Below, in pieces: positions 9,148 through 19,640 of a stretch of 64,000 nucleotides of DNA. The translations under genes were made by a program, and so were the position numbers. The stretch is taken from assembly GCA_015501585.1 (NCBI GenBank), contig JADNRY010000047.1, positions 1 to 64,000 of the forward strand. The letters run 5' to 3'. Every line of letters starts with the position of its first letter. The first letter of the stretch is position 1. This DNA comes from Rhodocollybia butyracea (Eukaryota > Basidiomycota > Agaricomycetes > Agaricales > Omphalotaceae). Below the pieces are notes generated by a model, which worked only from the letters and a program-made list of their open reading frames with translations, had not been told where the DNA came from and did no database searches.

Positions 9148-10990
9148 CCCATTCCCAATTCATGTCACTAGTCAACTTTGTCAAGGGCATTGCCTTCTTT
9201 GCGTAGTTCTCGATAAACATTTGCAACTGTCCGGCATTCCTGAGGAAAGCTTGCATGTTGTGCTTATTCTTGCATTCAGGCCAAGTCAAGATTGATTCAG
9301 CAATCCCAGCCTCAGGCATCCTGCCTTCGTAAGTACAACGGTGTCCTAGGACAATAATCTCAGGATTACAAATGAAAGACTTTTTCCCTGAGAAAGTGCC
9401 CCCAGCATATTTCATCTGTTGACACACTCGGTTAACATTCTGCATGTGTTCCCAAACAAATTGTCATATCCCAGGGTTCTCTGGTATGGTCTCATAACCT
9501 CCATCTGGAAGTCTGTACCTAGTATTCAGACCTTTCACAGGAACATTGTCAATATAGGGAACTGTAACATGTGGAATTTTGTCTTGTAGGATATAGGTTA
9601 CATTGTCGTGGAAGATTGGTACGGAATTTGTCCATCCCATCGGTAATTTCACAAGTCTATGTGGTCCAAAAAGTGTTTGAAAGGTAGTTAGATCCCTCAA
9701 GGAAACTGCTAATGGCCTCTCATCGTATCCAACATAGAGATTGAAGGCTAGTCCTGCCAATTTTTCAGGGCAAAATTTTCGGGTATCACAATATTTTAAG
9801 CCGGCACTACAAGTCGCTACGATCATATGATGGTGTAATGCAATCACCCTTTGTCACCTTTTGTCACGTAGAGAGTTCCACATGATGAGGGATGTCCTTC
9901 CAGAAGTACCATTACCATTGTAAAGGGCACAGAAGAGCCAAAAATGAAGAGATCATCTACTTATGTCACAGCCACTCTTTTGTGCCATACATTCCCCTAG
10001 TATTGGCCCCATATGTCCCTCCTCATGTGTACAACTTGTGTACAACCTTAATATGCCCTGAAGGACACAGATGACGGTGAAAACTGATACATAGGCATCT
10101 TGATCACATTCACACTGAGCTTATATTTCAAAACAAGCAAAACAAGTGGAAAGAGGATGAAAACCCCCACAGACAAGCACTAATTAGAAAAGAGATGACA
10201 GTTGGTCACATACAGTCACTTGTTACTGTAATATCATGTGTTCCGTTCCAAGCGCTCCGCTCATCCGAGATATTTTGACATCCGAAAATTTCGCCCTGAA
10301 AAAGTGGCAGGACTAGCCCTGAAAGTAGCTCCACAAGCTCGACTACAGAAGTCCCTAGAGACTTCAGCCGGAGCTGGAGGCACACCAGAATGTTGTATAG
10401 TAACTTCATTCAAGGGTTCCAGGCTATGGACCAACCGTAAACTTTTTCCATCCTTTTTAACTACACAAAACCACTTTGAGCAATAGGAGGTGCTACTAGG
10501 TTTGTAAACTCCTGCATCAATCTTTTGTTTTATTATCTTACACACGTCCTCAAAGATCCTGGGTGGTATCGGAATGTTACAAATGACCCATGGAACATGC
10601 GGGAGTACTGGAATTTTAACCGCAGGGAAGAATTCTTCCTTGAAGGTACCAGCTTCCTCTGCATTCCAGGCAAACACTTGTCCTTGAAGCATCATGAAGT
10701 GATGAATCAACTTCCTTTCTTCTGGCCATAGGAAATCCTCAGAGTGATTTTTTATTGATAATCTCTTTTCTATCCTGTGTGTAATGTCCTGTTGGAGTGA
10801 ACTCAGGTGGATTGGGTGACAACTCAGGCATTCCCTCGAGAGGATTGCCGGTGATACACTGTCGAACTCTGTATTCCTCGGGTAGATCTGCTTTCACAGG
10901 ATGTACTTTGACACCAACTGGTTTGTATTTCTTTGCACCAAAAGCATTGACTAAATCATAAACCTTCCCATCCTTGGGATCTTTAATCAC
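9148..10990 (-). pseudogene. Gypsy reverse transcriptase, split by a MITE
   Basis: Upstream minus-strand parts (10261-10990) carry the start of RT, including KPSSTSYCSKWFCVVKKDG and LRLVHSLEPLN. Beyond the MITE at 9746-10319 the frame resumes with LYVGYDERPLA, GPHRLVKLPMGWTNSVPIFH and VPYIDNVPVKG, then the thumb at 9148-9445. The catalytic motif that should read Y-x-D-D is YIDN here, a G-to-A change at a CpG, so the enzyme would be dead even if the frame were whole. Confidence 0.88.
9746..10319. mobile_element. MITE inserted in RT
   Basis: A 574-bp non-coding element with imperfect terminal inverted repeats of about 60 bp (left GGCTAGTCCTGCCAATTTTT; right, read inward, GGGCTAGTCCTGCCACTTTT). 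The TGAA duplication (9742-9745 and 10320-10323) is consistent with the Gypsy frame: one TTCA on the minus strand joins GATF to NLYV. Its superfamily is unclear; a 4-bp duplication is not diagnostic. Confidence 0.82.
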
Positions 10991-11580
10991 AGTTCTTTTC
11001 CAAGGAATTGAATTCTTGCAAGGTTCATAACTCTCGGGCTTTGTGTACGGTGTATAGGTATAATCTTTTACTCATGGAAGGTCAGACAGAGGCCTAGGAG
11101 GCAATTTGGGTACACTACGACGAGGTTTTCCACCTTTTACAAATTTTTGGGAACCAGGAAACTTAGGAGTCTCCTTTTTTGTACTTTTAGCATCACCCTC
11201 AGTCCTGAAGACAGCATGTCGCTCATTAGTTCCCGGTTTCATAGTGAATCTGGCGAAGGCTTTTGCATGGTCATCAAAGTCGGGTAATTCCTCTCTATTT
11301 ACTAGTACAGGACCTTCCTTGGGTTCTTTGTAGTCCAAGCCTTCTTTGTGAGCGTTGAATACTTGTCTATTTCCATCCACTATTTGTTTGTTTAAGTAGG
11401 CTTCAATAAGTTCATTGTCCTTGGGAGCTTTCCGCGCAATGAAATCTCTCAAAGCCATGACATAGGCCTCGCTTAACTCCTGCTTGGAAAACTGACCCGT
11501 TTCTGCGAACTTATATCTATCACATACAATATCACGATTATTGTCAAAATGGAAACTCATAGCAAATTCTACCTCTCCTT
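10991..11580 (-). pseudogene. Gypsy pol linker between retropepsin and RT
   Basis: A 162-codon open frame (11072-11560) encodes a charged segment beginning MSFHFDNNRDIVCDRYKFAE and ending in a PKLPPRPLSDLP tail. It belongs to the same polyprotein by position and strand, between protease and RT. It has no catalytic motif. A stop separates it from the RT start. Confidence 0.6.
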
Positions 11581-11709
11581 GATCGCTACTCAGATCCTCA
11601 AGGTTTAAAATTTTCCCTGTTCCTCCTTGACAGGATTGTTACTGCTTCCTGCGTGCTCCTAGCCTAGTAACCAAGCCCTTAAGAGATTGTCGTTGTTAAA
11701 CAAGGAACC

Positions 11710-13711
11710 TTGTTAGAGGGCTTGGTAAACCGGAAGCAAATTGTCGCACAGACTTTGCTGCTGTCAAAACTGCCGTTAGGCAAGCCTAATAAGGCAAGAC
11801 CTAATTGGGATTTAGAGATGGGAAAACGGCAACGTTCAGCTTTAACAGTTTACTTTATCCGCTCATGTACTTTTTTTGAAAATCTTTCATGTAATGACAC
11901 ATCCAACGTATAATGGATCAAGCTATTGGTCCTCGTAGTCTCTAAGATACCCTAGACAAAATCCGCGATAGCAACTGGACCCAACTCGGTGTTAAATATG
12001 TGACCATTGAACCTCACATTCGCTGTAAATTTCCCATTCATTTTATACTCTCTCTTTCTTGGCATGAAGGAGGACACGAAGCAACTGATATTCAGACTCT
12101 TGCAATCTGGCTCAGCTTACTGGTATTCTTTGCAATGATGGGACAAGAAATCCCAAAGGTTTTCCAGTTGAAGGCGGCTCTCAAAGCTCACCAGTGAAAC
12201 TCGTTGATTGTAGCTGGTACTGGGTCTGGGAAGACACACATAATGGCACTGCTGATGTTGCTTGAGAAATCAGACTCGACGAAGGTGTTCATTACAATCT
12301 CACCCTTGAAGAGACTACAAGAGACCCAGGTGCGCCTTTATACAACTAGTATTTCATTACTGGCAACTTATCCGTGATAGGTTTCTTCATTTCTACTCAA
12401 ATATGGTATTAAATCATTGGCAATCAATCAAGATACCCCAAAGGACATTGACTACTGGCGGGTATGTCAACAACCAATTAATACTACCTTTAATTCTCAA
12501 TCTATAATAGGCCAACATCCACGATGGACGACAGGGACATTCACAACAAGGAACTGCCCGACATCTCATAGTCCGAACAGATGTTCAAATCCACAGATGG
12601 TCATATCACTCACTTTACTCTTGCTCTTCGTAACCCTGCTTTCCGACAACATATATGTCATGTCAACATTGATGAAATTCATTATGTCTATTACACTGGT
12701 ATTGAACGGTATGGAGTACTTCCATTTCACTCTGCCTGGGGCTGTTTCTCTGAAGTGAAGATGATGCTACCAAAGACAGTCTGTTGGCATGGATTTACGG
12801 CAACGTGCCCTCCTCATATCCAGGCTGTACTGGAAACCTCTCTGCTAGGCTCTGATTATGCATTGGTAAAGGCTGGTATCAACTGGCCTACAATCATGTA
12901 TGTGCGTCATTGCATTGTTGATAGCTTCCAAATCTTCGAAAATTTCTTGTGCTTTATATGTAACCCCTTCCCCATCGATGGAACACTACAAGATCAGCCT
13001 CGGACCCTCATCTTCTTTGACAACAATGCCCTAGCACAACAAGTTGCTAGATTCCTCAATAAACATGCTCCTCCTCAGTTCCAAGGAACCAGTTTTGTAC
13101 ATCATTACTACAGTATCATGTCTCCTCAATATCTCAAGTGCATACACAATGACTTTATTTGTCCTGATGGTCCTTGCTGTATCCTGTGCGCTACATTTGG
13201 AGAGTCAACAGTATGATTACATATGTTGCCTTTCAATCGGTACTAACTCACTTTTGTAGGGTATTGATTTCCCGGATGTACAGATCACAGCAAACATCGG
13301 CATAATTGACGAGAGCAAAAGTGACCAGAGGAAGGGAAGGTGCGAGCATGCAGCAGAGGCCTGCTTCCTTCTCTTCTTTTTTATTGGGCCCACATTCTGC
13401 AAAACAAAGTTATCTGGTAACAAAGTTGCCGTTGTGTGGAGAGATGCTGTGTTGTCATGCTTATAGTTCTGAACAAAGAACATTTTGAGTTGACTGGGTT
13501 CCATAGAAATAAGATTAAGATTAAGAACATTAAAGAAAACATGTCATTGATGACGCGACGAACAAAGTTGAGAGTACGGAGGCAAGATTTTAAACTTTCT
13601 CATCTCTAATTCCTAATCGGGTCTTGCCTTTTTAGGTTTGGCGCTCAGGCCCGGCAATCCAAAAAAGTCTGTGTGAAAAAAAAACTGCCGGTTTACAGGC
13701 CCTTCTAACAA
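11710..13711. mobile_element. TIR-flanked element carrying a RecQ-like helicase
   Basis: About 120 bp at 11710-11830 is repeated in inverted orientation at about 13595-13711. Both outer ends read TTGTTAGA(A)GGGC, then GTAAACCGG, CACAGACTTT, AAGGCAAGACC and TTAGAGATG in order, with moderate divergence. The insert lies between retropepsin and the pol linker of the Gypsy element and reads on the opposite strand. I could not find a clean target duplication. An extra inverted fragment at about 11665 suggests the left end is rearranged, so the borders are approximate. Confidence 0.6.
11911..13560 (+). pseudogene. RecQ-like DEAD/DEAH helicase, decayed
   Basis: Helicase motifs occur in the right order on the plus strand. 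First come VFQLKAAL and motif I, AGTGSGKTHIMALLMLLE, at about 12210, with an in-frame TGA three codons before NSLIVAG. Then come ISPLKRLQETQ, AINQDTPKDIDYW, and motif II, NIDEIHYVYY, at about 12665. RTLIFFDNNALAQQVARFL and GIDFPDVQITANIG (13259 onward) match later motifs. Several introns are implied (for example a donor after ETQ, and one ending just before GIDFPDV). RecQ-family helicases unwind DNA during recombination and replication. Such copies are common in mushroom genomes beside transposons. Stops and frame changes make this a remnant. Confidence 0.75.
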
Positions 13712-13734
13712 AGTTTCTCGCATAAGCTGCAACC

Positions 13735-15213
13735 TCTTAGAAGGGAATGCTTTAGGCCTAGTGTGCTCCGGGACTAGTTTGGGTTTGAACTTGGCATTGT
13801 CAGTCCTAAGTCTTTGCCTCGTAGAGCGAATATGTGTACCCATAGTACATTTATTTCTGGTGTTAGGGTCTGTAATCATCACTTCTTGGCTACCATTGGC
13901 ATGATTCTTTATCATGGATTCCATGAGAACGTCAAATGGCCTACCAATCAGCACTTCAAACAGTGCCCACTGTTGCACATGCAGTTGCAGATAGATCGTA
14001 ATTTCACCAATCTGGAAAGGAACATTTCTAGCAAGACCTGCGGTTTCCTCAAGACCTCCGTGTACATCCTGCAGATGAATTGTTACAGTAGGATCTCAGA
14101 CCAAATTCAACTCTACAGCAGTCTGACAATCTATTGCTACAATCTGACAGCCACTGTTGAGGATTGCCTCAGTTGTTCCATCCTGATGATTGATCTTTGT
14201 GTTAATACATCAGAGACTACTAGATCTTCCCACAACAATTACCAAATTACGGTGCCCGTCACCTTCGGGTAAGTCTGGTTTAAAGGCTTCAACAGGGTCG
14301 CATTGTGCAATAGAACCGGCCTTCAAACCATTATGGTTATGCTCAAGGACTTCGAAGATCTCTTCACTATCAAGCTTAATGCTATCCATGGAGATATAAC
14401 TATCGAATTCATTCCTGCAAGGAAGTTCCAGCTCATCAGGTACTTCAGTGCCATCTTTAAGGAGAGTACTAACATAAGTGTTCTTCCTCTTAGTAGGGGC
14501 TACCCTGACATTCCTAGCTTTCCTTAACATAATTTTCTGGAGAGGATGACTCAGCGCTAATAGCTCCTCTGATGTCAGCATTACTTCTGCATCAAACAAC
14601 TTTTGAGCGACTTCCTCTTCAACTCCAGGTAAGTGAAATCCACTTCTAATATTAAAATTGGGTCCATTATCCTCAACAGACTTCTCCTTGACAGGATTGT
14701 CTTTATCTTGGGTTTCTAGACGTGGTTGATTGCGTGGAATGGGATGAACCATGTGTGTGGTTTCACCGCGTTGAATGGTCTATGAGTAACCTTAGTTACC
14801 TCGGAAATAGGAGCTTCTTCCCTTAATTCAGCCAGACTCCAAGCAAACTCTTTGTCAGCTTCCTTATCAAGGATAATTCCAGTTCCATCTCGAGAGAATT
14901 TGTCATCGTCTTCAACAACAGCTTTCTCAACAAACTTATTCTTCACGGGAATCATGACTTCCACTTGTTTATGTTTTTCTTTAATAGCAGGGCTTTTACT
15001 AGGTGGCAGCTTTTCAACTCGGGGTTCCCTAGGGGTACCTTTCGTTGGCGGGCCTACCTTCTTAACCAATTCCTTTGTAGATTTGGGCTTTTTTGAGTCT
15101 GCCTGCTTGCCTAGAGTATTTCCTCTAGTGACTCTACCCTGCATCGCCAAAGCAATTAGTTTCCCAACTCTTGAATTCCCCAGAGCCAGCGATATAATGA
15201 CCGTTTGTCTCAT
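13735..15213 (-). pseudogene. Gypsy retropepsin and upstream spacer
   Basis: On the minus strand the spacer (14210-15213, two overlapping frames) is charged and low in complexity. The protease follows. The stretch DGTTEAILNSGCQIVAIDC, then LNLVWDP and FEVLIGRPFDVL, is typical of retropepsins. The catalytic D-S/T-G is NSG here, so the catalytic Asp is lost. The frame continues to RLQLMRETL, where the helicase element interrupts. Confidence 0.75.
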
Positions 15214-16803
15214 GTTCCTCCATTAGCTTTCTCATGGAAGCCAAAAACAAAGTGAAGTGAGGCTCTTGCTCCTCGGTATCCAAGTAGTCTTCTTCCTTGA
15301 CAAAGAATGCATTGGTCCCACCCTTATCCCAGCCTTTAGATTTCGCAATCCTTGCAATCTTTTCCAGGCAAGATTCACTAGGGTCGTTCCTCGGCAATGG
15401 CGTACCATTGCGCAAAGTATACTTCTTTGACCTGGGAGTAGTGTCAGGAACTAACCAACCTTTATCCTTGTAGGAATTAAAGAATTGGCACTCCGACATG
15501 CAATGTTCTAGTGACCACACATAAAACAACCCTGCCCCCAGTCCGGAATGGTCTTTGAGGTATTCTGCGGCGCAGTGACTTGCGTTGATGTGTATCCTGA
15601 GAGTTTGGATTCTACATTATCTTTCATTAAGCTCATCATTGAGGAGATAGCCTTTTGGTGACCATCCAAGACTAAATTAGTCTCTTTCCTGTTCAGAGCA
15701 ATAGTATCTTTAATCGAGGCAATTCCGGCGAGAACTTCTGACACTTCCTCCTGCTTAGGTTCCACTTTCATGGGGTCCGCGGGAGTGGTCTCTGGAAGAT
15801 GAGGAGAGAATCTGAACGATAATGCACCTCAACTATAAGTCTCGGCAGAGTCAGGAACACCTTGAGATCCAGTTCAACAAGCTCTGTTACCATAATAGGT
15901 ATCAAGATTTCTGAAATCAGGACTCATGGCTGCTTCCATGACTTCCAAAAGTAGATAAGGGTCTTCACAGCGATGAGACAACAACTGAACATGCATAACA
16001 TTCTGTGACAAACACGCGGAAATTGCTAAATACAACCTTTCGCTCATGGGCACAAGATATGCCTTGACAGCTTCAGCGTTGGAAAGGATTGCCGGCGGTT
16101 TCATCAGCTTATCCGCAAGATTCTTAAACTCTCGGTTATACATCATGATCCTTTGATGTTTACCGATGTCCAGAGGTGTGAACTTCCCGGTTAAAATCTC
16201 AAGCTCTTGGCGTGAACCAAGCTCACTATCTACCAATTCAGAGAAGATTGCTCATAAATCTCTGAAGAATTGTTGAAAATTAGGAGTTTCGACGGAGGGT
16301 AGATACTTGTATGCTTCCCGAGTGGAATAAGTCATCCAATCCAACACCAACACTACTTTTGCTGCTTCCTTGGTAATCTTTGCCGTGGCAATGAATTGAG
16401 TAGTATCATCAATCCAACCATTCAACATAGATGGATCATCTTTATTAAATAGTGTTGCTGTTTTACTACGCTTAGGAAGGTACTTCGAGTTATACTCATT
16501 GAGCTCATCTTGTGTTAACTTAATTTTGTCTCCAAACAACTGCACAACCATAGTATTCGTTCCCATGGGAGCTGTACCACCAGATCCGCCAGAACCACTT
16601 GAACCTCCAGTGTTTCCACTAGAGCCTCCAGCATTTCCGCTTGAACCCGGGTTGTTATTGTTTGTAGTAGTACTCATTGTAAGATTGTTTAAAATAGAAG
16701 ATGAGAGTTGGTTAACTGCTGTAGCTAACTGAGAGATTTCCTCGGGAATACGAGGAAGAGATGAAGATGAAGATGAAGGTTGACTAGTCAAGTTGTCTTG
16801 CAC
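15134..16803 (-). pseudogene. Gypsy Gag with zinc knuckle
   Basis: The capsid-like part starts in a Ser-rich segment (16252-16803) with SGNAGGSSGNTGGSSGSGG. It runs through NGWIDDTTQFIATAKI and EAYKYLP, passes a single in-frame TGA after FRDL, and continues at 15874-16236. A helical part (15508-15771) leads to a zinc knuckle whose C-x2-C-x4-H-x4-C spacing spans a frameshift: CFMCG on one frame, LEHCMSEC on the next. Gag packages the element RNA into cytoplasmic particles. Confidence 0.8.
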
Positions 16804-17023
16804 ATGGCCTGGAGCACCCCTTGTACTTGAACTGGCGTTGAGTAGTATCAGTGGGATCTGCTTTTGCTTTCCCTTTTAAAGACTTCCTGGCAATGTGAGT
16901 TGTTTTAGAAGTCGCACAGACTATGCTTGGTTTAGATCCGCATGAAGATGGAGTGCTAGATCCTGTTTGAGTGACAGAAAAAGGAGGTCGATGTTCCGGC
17001 TTGACACTACTATTATATCATTC

Positions 17024-17539
17024 TCAAGGTTTAGGTACTCTTTTACTGCGTCTTAATTCAGATGTTCCCGGATCAGGAAGTTTGCCTACTCTGGAAAGAG
17101 TTGACTCTGAATCAGGTGTAATATCCGAGGGATCACTAATCTTGTGGACCAGCGAACGAAGGACAAAGAAGATGAACTCTACTAACCCAAGAACTAGGTT
17201 TGTAGTAAAATCCGATAAAATTAAATTCCACCCCTTGCGGTGCGCTCCAGATATTTGGGTATTTACGTGTAGGTATGCGAAAGGTGATATAAAACAACCT
17301 AACAAAAACACTACCGCACCTAACCAGACTACCAATATGTAAGGGAGCGAGGGCGGGTTGTCAGAGATTCCCCGAGGGAAAGTCTTGTAATATTGGATGT
17401 ACGGGCGCAACTGCTCCAGGTTCAAGACTGTAGTGCTAACATGGGTAACTAAGCTTAGACAACTCTTAGAACTAAGTCGAGAGAAGCCTAGTTGAGTGTA
17501 CGAGTGTATGAGGGAACCAGATGTATATGTCCAAATCAA
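17024..17539 (-). CDS. Open frame with two hydrophobic segments upstream of Gag
   Basis: 171 codons, uninterrupted, directly upstream of Gag on the same strand. Two likely membrane segments stand out: ILVVWLGAVVFLLGCFISPF (about residues 69-88) and NLVLGLVEFIFFVL (about 113-126). The tail is basic and proline-rich (SELRRSKRVPKP) and leads toward the Gag region. Whether translation starts here or the frame is the 5' end of a longer Gag is not clear, because the sequence between 16803 and 17024 has stops. I know of no standard Gypsy protein with this layout. It may be chance openness in a leader, or a membrane-anchored Gag extension. Confidence 0.4.
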   Translation of the reverse strand: MIWTYTSGSLIHSYTQLGFSRLSSKSCLSLVTHVSTTVLNLEQLRPYIQYYKTFPRGISDNPPSLPYILVVWLGAVVFLLGCFISPFAYLHVNTQISGAHRKGWNLILSDFTTNLVLGLVEFIFFVLRSLVHKISDPSDITPDSESTLSRVGKLPDPGTSELRRSKRVPKP

Positions 17540-18860
17540 TTAACCAAAACCAAAACCAATACAACAAAACTAAGATTCTCCTAGGCAAACTCTGGCTCTA
17601 GCTAGAATAGTAATCTCGAGGTTTGTCAACAACCCTAGGCAAACTTTGCACTAGCTGCTGTGACACCATAAAGTCCTTGACCAAACTCTGGGCCAAGCTA
17701 CAATATTGTGAGTAAACTTAATCACTAGGAACTTGTACCACAATCTTAGTGGCTCATCTAACTTTGTGAAGAAGTCAACTAAGGAACCCTCACTCTGGAG
17801 CCAAATAATCCCTTACTAGAAGCGGTCCCCTCTAAGGAAGCAACTATATTTGAGTTGATCTGGAGTTCAAGAGAACTCTACACACTTAAATTTGATCAAG
17901 ATATAAATGGGCTTTGTGAAGCGTGTGAAGTTAGATTACTTTCTAAAGATCACCAAGTCAGGAGGTGTCATGCTACTGATCCCGTGGGGACGTTCTACAG
18001 AGCACTGGTCTTAGCAGTCAAGTCGAGGGCAAGAAACTTCCCGAGAGAATGCCAGTCCCTGTACGCTTCCTAAACAGACGCCCAGTTACGGTTTCTGATT
18101 GACTCGGTACTTTTAAACCAGGAGGATTTAAGGGACAGACAAACTCTAGCAGTGAAGAAACACAACCAATCTTGTACAGGGGAGGTGGCAAGTAACTTGT
18201 CTTATTGAATAAATATGTCTGGCTTATATACTGAGTAGAGAGAGTTTAATGCAAAAAATAGATGAAACAGATACGGAGAGAGACAGAAAGAGAGTGGAGC
18301 AGAGGAATCTGGCTTGGAAAGGAAACTCCAGTCTATATATGGTACACACGATAAAGAAATAGTCCATTCTTGGGTATATATCAGAGGTAAAATATGATTT
18401 TGTGAGGATTAACATAGTTTTAAAGTGTTTTGATCCGAGCGAGGTTTCTCCAATTACTCCACAATTCTCTGGGGTTAGGAGTACCTTTACGCTTCATGAT
18501 CACTCGCCGCCTGGTTTCCCTTGGGTGAGTTTCATTCTATTCCTCAGATAGTTCTGTCCATCCTGAGTGTAATTAACATTCTCTCGAGAAGGCCTGTTGT
18601 CTAGCTTTCCAACAACACCACTTATGATAGTGTCGAGCAACTGCGCTGAGTATGTACAAGTGATTCCCGATAGTTGGCTTTAACGGATAAGACCTCCCAT
18701 GTATGATTTCTAAGATCAAATGTTTCGATTTGCCAAGGCTATCCCGGTGTGTAGCTTTCTGTAGGACCGCTAAGCATGTTTCTACCGTCTTCACGGTTAC
18801 GACCGGTGCCGCGAATAGACCTCTACAGTTTCCTCGGGATTGTTATGGTCTGTTGTTACG
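17540..18860 (-). other. Probable 5' LTR and leader of the Gypsy element
   Basis: No gene is visible. On the minus strand a TATATAAG box (18223-18230) is followed by AATAAATA-like sequence and then a leader toward Gag. Four short hairpins lie in the leader (17581-17725). The start of U3 could not be fixed. Short open frames here have no recognisable content. Confidence 0.5.
17581..17725 (-). repeat. Four leader hairpins with a shared AAACT core
   Basis: Plus-strand reading: CTAG-GCAAACTCTGGCT-CTAG (17581-17601), CTAG-GCAAACTTTGCA-CTAG (17635-17654), CTTG-ACCAAACTCTGGGC-CAAG (17676-17697), GTGA-GTAAACTTAA-TCAC (17708-17725). The loop core AAACT is constant while the 4-bp stems differ and stay complementary. 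Stems are short, so each alone is weak evidence. Confidence 0.45.
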
Positions 18861-19640
18861 GACTGTAAAGTCCACATCTTAACATAGCTCGTTGGGGGTC
18901 TTAGTGCAAGGGATGCCTTCCCTCAAGTAACACATTGGCTTAGTACTTATTCCCGCTTTGAGATGTCCTGTAGTTTAGAGAGTATACACTCTTGGGTATA
19001 ACTAGATTGATGATCTAGTGTTACATCTCCGGGCAGCCCAGGTATCCTCGCTAGCTTGGCTCTAGGCTATGCTTGTGGGCATACCTTCACAGCTCGCTGA
19101 GTATTATTGTTAAGTTCTTTGCCTCAGCAACAGCTATCATGCTCGGGCTCCGTATAACTCTCTTATTGCATTGTATAATGTGTACAAAGTGTCAAAATGT
19201 ATGGTTACATGCCTTAGGCCGATTTTAGGCCTAATAGCGCGTTATAGCACGTACCTGTATTTATCATTAATTTTATCTATTGTAAACAGTAAATACAGTA
19301 CATAACAATCATATTAGTTTGAAAACCCTGAAAATATTGAGGTAAGTACAGGTCACCCTAGGTCCTGAAATTTCCAAGGGGTGACCTGTGACCTGACCCG
19401 CACCCATGGGAATGGGTACCTGGATCCAGCGGGTCCAGGTCAGACGGGTATTCCCACGGGTCAAACCTGCGAGTCACCTGTAAAGAGCCGGACTCGTGTC
19501 CATCCTTATTGCCCAGTCATAGCCCAACTTCTGAGAAGCAGTTCGCGCCAAGTTCCCAATAGCCCATATTTTGCCACTCTTATTAAAGTTTTCTATCCTT
19601 GATTTAGCCCTTCTTGCCATTTCCGAGTCCTTAGACGTGC
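18861..19640. other. No gene seen; GC-rich dyad cluster
   Basis: No supported coding frame. At 19378-19495 short inverted repeats are packed together, for example ACCTGGA with TCCAGGT around GGATCC, plus repeated GTGACCTG and ACCCG/CGGGT. The 73-codon plus frame through it is a by-product of this composition. Confidence 0.4.

Larger units (their letters stand above)
5288..17539 (-). mobile_element. Degenerate Ty3/Gypsy retrotransposon with nested insertions
   Basis: Read on the minus strand, the order is leader ORF, Gag with zinc knuckle, spacer, retropepsin, linker, reverse transcriptase, RNase H, integrase. This is the Ty3/Gypsy order, with integrase last. The frame is broken by stops and frameshifts and by four later insertions at 5984-6661, 8294-9142, 9746-10319 and about 11710-13711. 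Removing these leaves about 8 kb. A TATATAAG box (18223-18230, minus strand) upstream probably marks the 5' LTR promoter. LTR borders were not resolved. Confidence 0.9.

Noticed and set aside
13814..14527. Plus-strand frames of 152 and 74 codons
   Set aside because: They are antisense shadows of the retropepsin region of the Gypsy element.
18854..19307. LTR beginning TGTTACGGACTG and ending at CATAACA
   Set aside because: The flanking 5-mers do not match and no second copy was found.
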